DNA from: Arenibacter sp. ARW7G5Y1
GTDB lineage: Bacteria; Bacteroidota; Bacteroidia; Flavobacteriales; Flavobacteriaceae
DNA: 64,000 bases
Assembly (NCBI RefSeq): GCF_003201775.1
Contig: NZ_QJJZ01000001.1
Coordinates: forward strand, 505,233 to 569,232
Direction: 5' to 3'
Position 1 is the first letter of the stretch. Every line of letters starts with the position of its first letter. The position numbers were made by a program, and so were the translations under genes. Positions 62,471 through 64,000 of the stretch are shown here, in pieces. Under the pieces are notes generated by a model. It worked only from the letters and a program-made list of their open reading frames with translations. It ran no database searches and was not told the origin of the DNA.

Positions 62471-62494
62471 GTGCGAAGTCGGGAGACTTTGCAC
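62471..62494 (+). repeat. REP-like hairpin, copy C
   Basis: Identical to copy B; generated by the tandem duplication. A partial third unit (GGAGACTTTGCACAGCA) follows at 62498. Confidence 0.85.
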
Positions 62495-62629
62495 AGCGGA
62501 GACTTTGCACAGCAGCAGGGATTGCCAAAATCAAGTGAACTGTCCCGATATTTCTACCGGGAGCAACTCACCTATTCATTCTATCTTTTTTACTTTAAAA
62601 AGGTTAACACCTACTTGGCAGAAAATGTG

Positions 62630-63319
62630 CTAAGCTGTTTTTTCAGGAGAAATATACTTGTACACCAATCCAGCTAAAATGGCACCTACTATTGGGGCCA
62701 CCCAAAATAACCATAGTTGGCCCATGGCCCAGTCCCCTGCAAATATAGCCTGACTAGTACTTCTTGCTGGGTTTACCGAAGTGTTGGTTACCGGGATGCT
62801 TATTAAATGTATGAGCGTCAAGCCCAAACCTATGGCCAGTCCCGCAAAACCCTTAGGGGCTTTGGAGTGCGTAGCTCCCAAGATGATGATCAAGAACATA
62901 AAGGTCATAACAACTTCCGTAATTAAGGCGGACATCATATTATAACCGTCCGGAGAATGATCCCCATATCCATTGGCGGCAAACCCTCCAATTTCAAATC
63001 CGGCTTTTCCGCTGGCAATAAGATATAAAATACTGGCTCCTGCAATTCCCCCCAGAACCTGGGCCACAATATAGGGAAGCAGTTCTTTTTTGTCGAACCT
63101 GCCGCCTATCCATAGTCCAATGGATACGGCCGGATTTAAATGACATCCCGAAATATGCCCAATGGCATAGGCCATGGTAAGCACGGTTAATCCAAAGGCC
63201 ATGGCTACGCCTACGAAGCCAATTCCCAATTCCGGATAGGCAGCGGCCAATACAGCACTTCCACACCCTCCTAATACTAACCATAAGGTTCCAATAAATT
63301 CTGCGACTAATTTTTTCAT
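62630..63319 (-). CDS. aquaporin (MIP family)
   Basis: 229 residues, six membrane spans, and the two NPA boxes in [11 protein letters not shown] and [11 protein letters not shown]. The length and residues near the second NPA point to an AqpZ-like water channel rather than a glycerol facilitator. It is convergent with argH and stands in a gap-rich, repeat-filled area. Confidence 0.93.
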   Translation of the reverse strand: MKKLVAEFIGTLWLVLGGCGSAVLAAAYPELGIGFVGVAMAFGLTVLTMAYAIGHISGCHLNPAVSIGLWIGGRFDKKELLPYIVAQVLGGIAGASILYLIASGKAGFEIGGFAANGYGDHSPDGYNMMSALITEVVMTFMFLIIILGATHSKAPKGFAGLAIGLGLTLIHLISIPVTNTSVNPARSTSQAIFAGDWAMGQLWLFWVAPIVGAILAGLVYKYISPEKTA

Positions 63320-63480
63320 ACTTTATTTTGTTTTGGTGGTTACAATTGATATCCCTAATATAATAAATACTTGCGCTCCTTTTTTATTTAACACTCTAAT
63401 TTTCAAATAATAAGGTTTAGGAATATCTAAAATGGCTTGTAAGTCCAGGCTTAAATATTTTGAACGAAAGGATTTATAAA

Positions 63481-63504
63481 GTGCGAAGTCGGGAGACTTA
63501 GCAC
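63481..63504 (+). repeat. REP-like hairpin, copy D
   Basis: GTGCGAAGTC-GGGA-GACTTAGCAC; one T-to-A change in the 3' arm relative to copy B. Confidence 0.8.
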
Positions 63505-63509
63505 AGCCG

Positions 63510-63533
63510 GTGCGAAGTCAGGAGACTTTGCAC
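63510..63533 (+). repeat. REP-like hairpin, copy E
   Basis: GTGCGAAGTC-AGGA-GACTTTGCAC; the loop differs (AGGA) while the stem is kept. Confidence 0.85.
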
Positions 63534-63591
63534 AGCAGGGGAAGGGATTGTAAGTTCAAGCATGGTTGTTTAGTGAGATAGGGCTTGTGAA

Positions 63592-63615
63592 GTGCGAAGT
63601 CAGGAGACTTTGCAC
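63592..63615 (+). repeat. REP-like hairpin, copy F
   Basis: GTGCGAAGTC-AGGA-GACTTTGCAC, preceded by TTGTTTAGTGAGATAGGGC. A partial unit (GGAGACTTTGCACAGC) follows at 63619. Confidence 0.85.
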
Positions 63616-63689
63616 AGCAGGAGACTTTGCACAGCGGAAATTACTTTCTTATTATTGTAAACTGTTAACCACAATTACTATCAGTACCT

Positions 63690-64000
63690 ATGAAGTTCAG
63701 ATTTATTTTATTGTTTGCACTATTTTTATCTCCCTCTGTACAGTCCCAAGACATTTCCCAATTATACTTTAATGGGAACAAGGAGTTTAAAGTGCTGCAG
63801 TTTACGGATACCCATGTTAATGTAGAGAGTGGTAAAAACGTGGATGCCTTTATCACCATTAAAAAAATCATGGCCATAGAAAAACCGGATTTAGTAGTCT
63901 TAACGGGCGATGTAGCTACCGATGGCAATCCGGAAAAGACTTATAAAGAATTTGAAGCTATTTTTACCGAAGCCAAAATGCCATGGATCGTTACCCTGGG
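63690..64000 (+). CDS. calcineurin-like metallophosphoesterase (5' part)
   Basis: The first 103 residues are visible before the window ends. A signal peptide (FRFILLFALFLSPSVQSQ) indicates secretion. The metallophosphoesterase motifs VLQFTDTHVN (DxH) and LVVLTGDVATDGN (GDx) bind the two metals. The substrate cannot be told from this part; secreted members of this family include phosphatases and nucleotidases. Confidence 0.85.
   Translation, partial: MKFRFILLFALFLSPSVQSQDISQLYFNGNKEFKVLQFTDTHVNVESGKNVDAFITIKKIMAIEKPDLVVLTGDVATDGNPEKTYKEFEAIFTEAKMPWIVTL

Larger units (their letters stand above)
62320..62498 (+). repeat. 90-bp tandem duplication including the argH 3' end
   Basis: GAAAGAAAATGGACAAGATT, the last coding bases of argH, recurs at 62410 followed by the same stop, the same leader and the same hairpin. 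The unit is about 90 bp (62320-62409 and 62410-62498), with one base of length difference before the hairpin. This is a recent tandem duplication by slippage or recombination. Confidence 0.85.
63320..63689. repeat. repeat-rich gap between aquaporin and metallophosphoesterase genes
   Basis: A 370-bp gene-free stretch. Bases 63481-63632 contain three full REP-like hairpins and a partial one; a GGGATTG fragment lies near 63543. The first ~150 bp must also hold the aquaporin promoter, but I could not place it. Confidence 0.6.

Noticed and set aside
62301..62534. Minus-strand ORF with internally repeated peptide (NPISLTTVHCLRNLVHFLS)
   Set aside because: It is only the translation of the tandem DNA duplication antisense to the argH end; no start signal or family.
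62320..63632. CRISPR array
   Set aside because: The repeats are hairpins with irregular spacing, some touching and some far apart, with no uniform unique spacers and no cas genes.
1..64000. tRNA, rRNA or classical insertion sequences
   Set aside because: Scanning the gene-free gaps by eye gave no cloverleaf-like sequence, rRNA segment, or transposase ORF.

Overview
The window is a stretch of chromosome from a marine-type member of the Flavobacteriaceae (Bacteroidetes). This is inferred from the gene content: type IX secretion (T9SS) C-terminal domains, a large TonB-dependent receptor, DUF4271/DUF4296/DUF3098 proteins, an ftsX-DUF3098-uppP-truB cluster, and an arginine operon of the succinylated-intermediate type. 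Low-to-moderate GC and several promoters resembling the Bacteroidetes -7 box TAnnTTTG fit this. Genes are dense on both strands. I see no rRNA, tRNA, CRISPR array or prophage, and no classical insertion sequence.

Layout. 0-4.3 kb (minus): a partial ferredoxin-NADP reductase, NifU-like and Mrp Fe-S proteins, an alkyltransferase-like protein, a LysE exporter and TrmB. 4.5-6.7 kb (plus): a GH113-like glycosidase and a cell-wall amidase. 6.7-11.3 kb (minus): an arsenosugar-type cluster (rhodanese, TIGR04282, purine nucleoside phosphorylase, ArsM, DUF547, TIGR04283) with no radical-SAM ArsS gene in the window. 11.5-18.7 kb: YitT, a thioredoxin-like protein, a TonB-like protein, truB-uppP-DUF3098-ftsX and a T9SS type B secreted protein. 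18.9-22.2 kb: leuS. 22.2-35.9 kb: SemiSWEET, a Zn peptidase, an Lrp-saccharopine dehydrogenase pair, pckA, hemD, DUF4271, a mannosyl-phosphopolyprenol synthase, dihydroorotase, tyrS and a LuxE-like protein. 36-46.7 kb: two CTD-only T9SS proteins, a TonB receptor with a lipoprotein, a divergent PhoB/PhoR-like two-component pair, and an FAD oxidoreductase with an Fe-S membrane protein. 46.8-50.6 kb: three glycosyltransferases. 50.7-62.3 kb: an arginine/proline operon (GNAT-argG-argC-proC-argD-proA-proB-argF'-argB-argE-argH). 62.6-64 kb: aquaporin and a partial metallophosphoesterase, set among repeats.

The most striking object is inside leuS. A complete DUF559 (Vsr/PD-(D/E)XK-like) nuclease domain is inserted in frame at the start of the CP1 editing domain. 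It is bounded by 30-bp perfect inverted repeats that contain no stop codon in any of six frames. The added DNA is 438 bp (146 codons) between two GGTC tetranucleotides, and removing it restores a normal-looking ~943-residue LeuRS. This looks like a mobile, protein-tolerated nuclease cassette.

Two further signals deserve attention. First, a 27-codon leader ORF ending in Thr-Pro-Thr-Arg-Arg-Arg-Pro lies just upstream of the arginine operon and overlaps a hairpin, suggesting ribosome-mediated attenuation. Second, a family of REP-like hairpins (GTGCGAAGTC/GACTTTGCAC) occurs in six full copies between 58.9 and 63.7 kb, inside and behind the arg operon.
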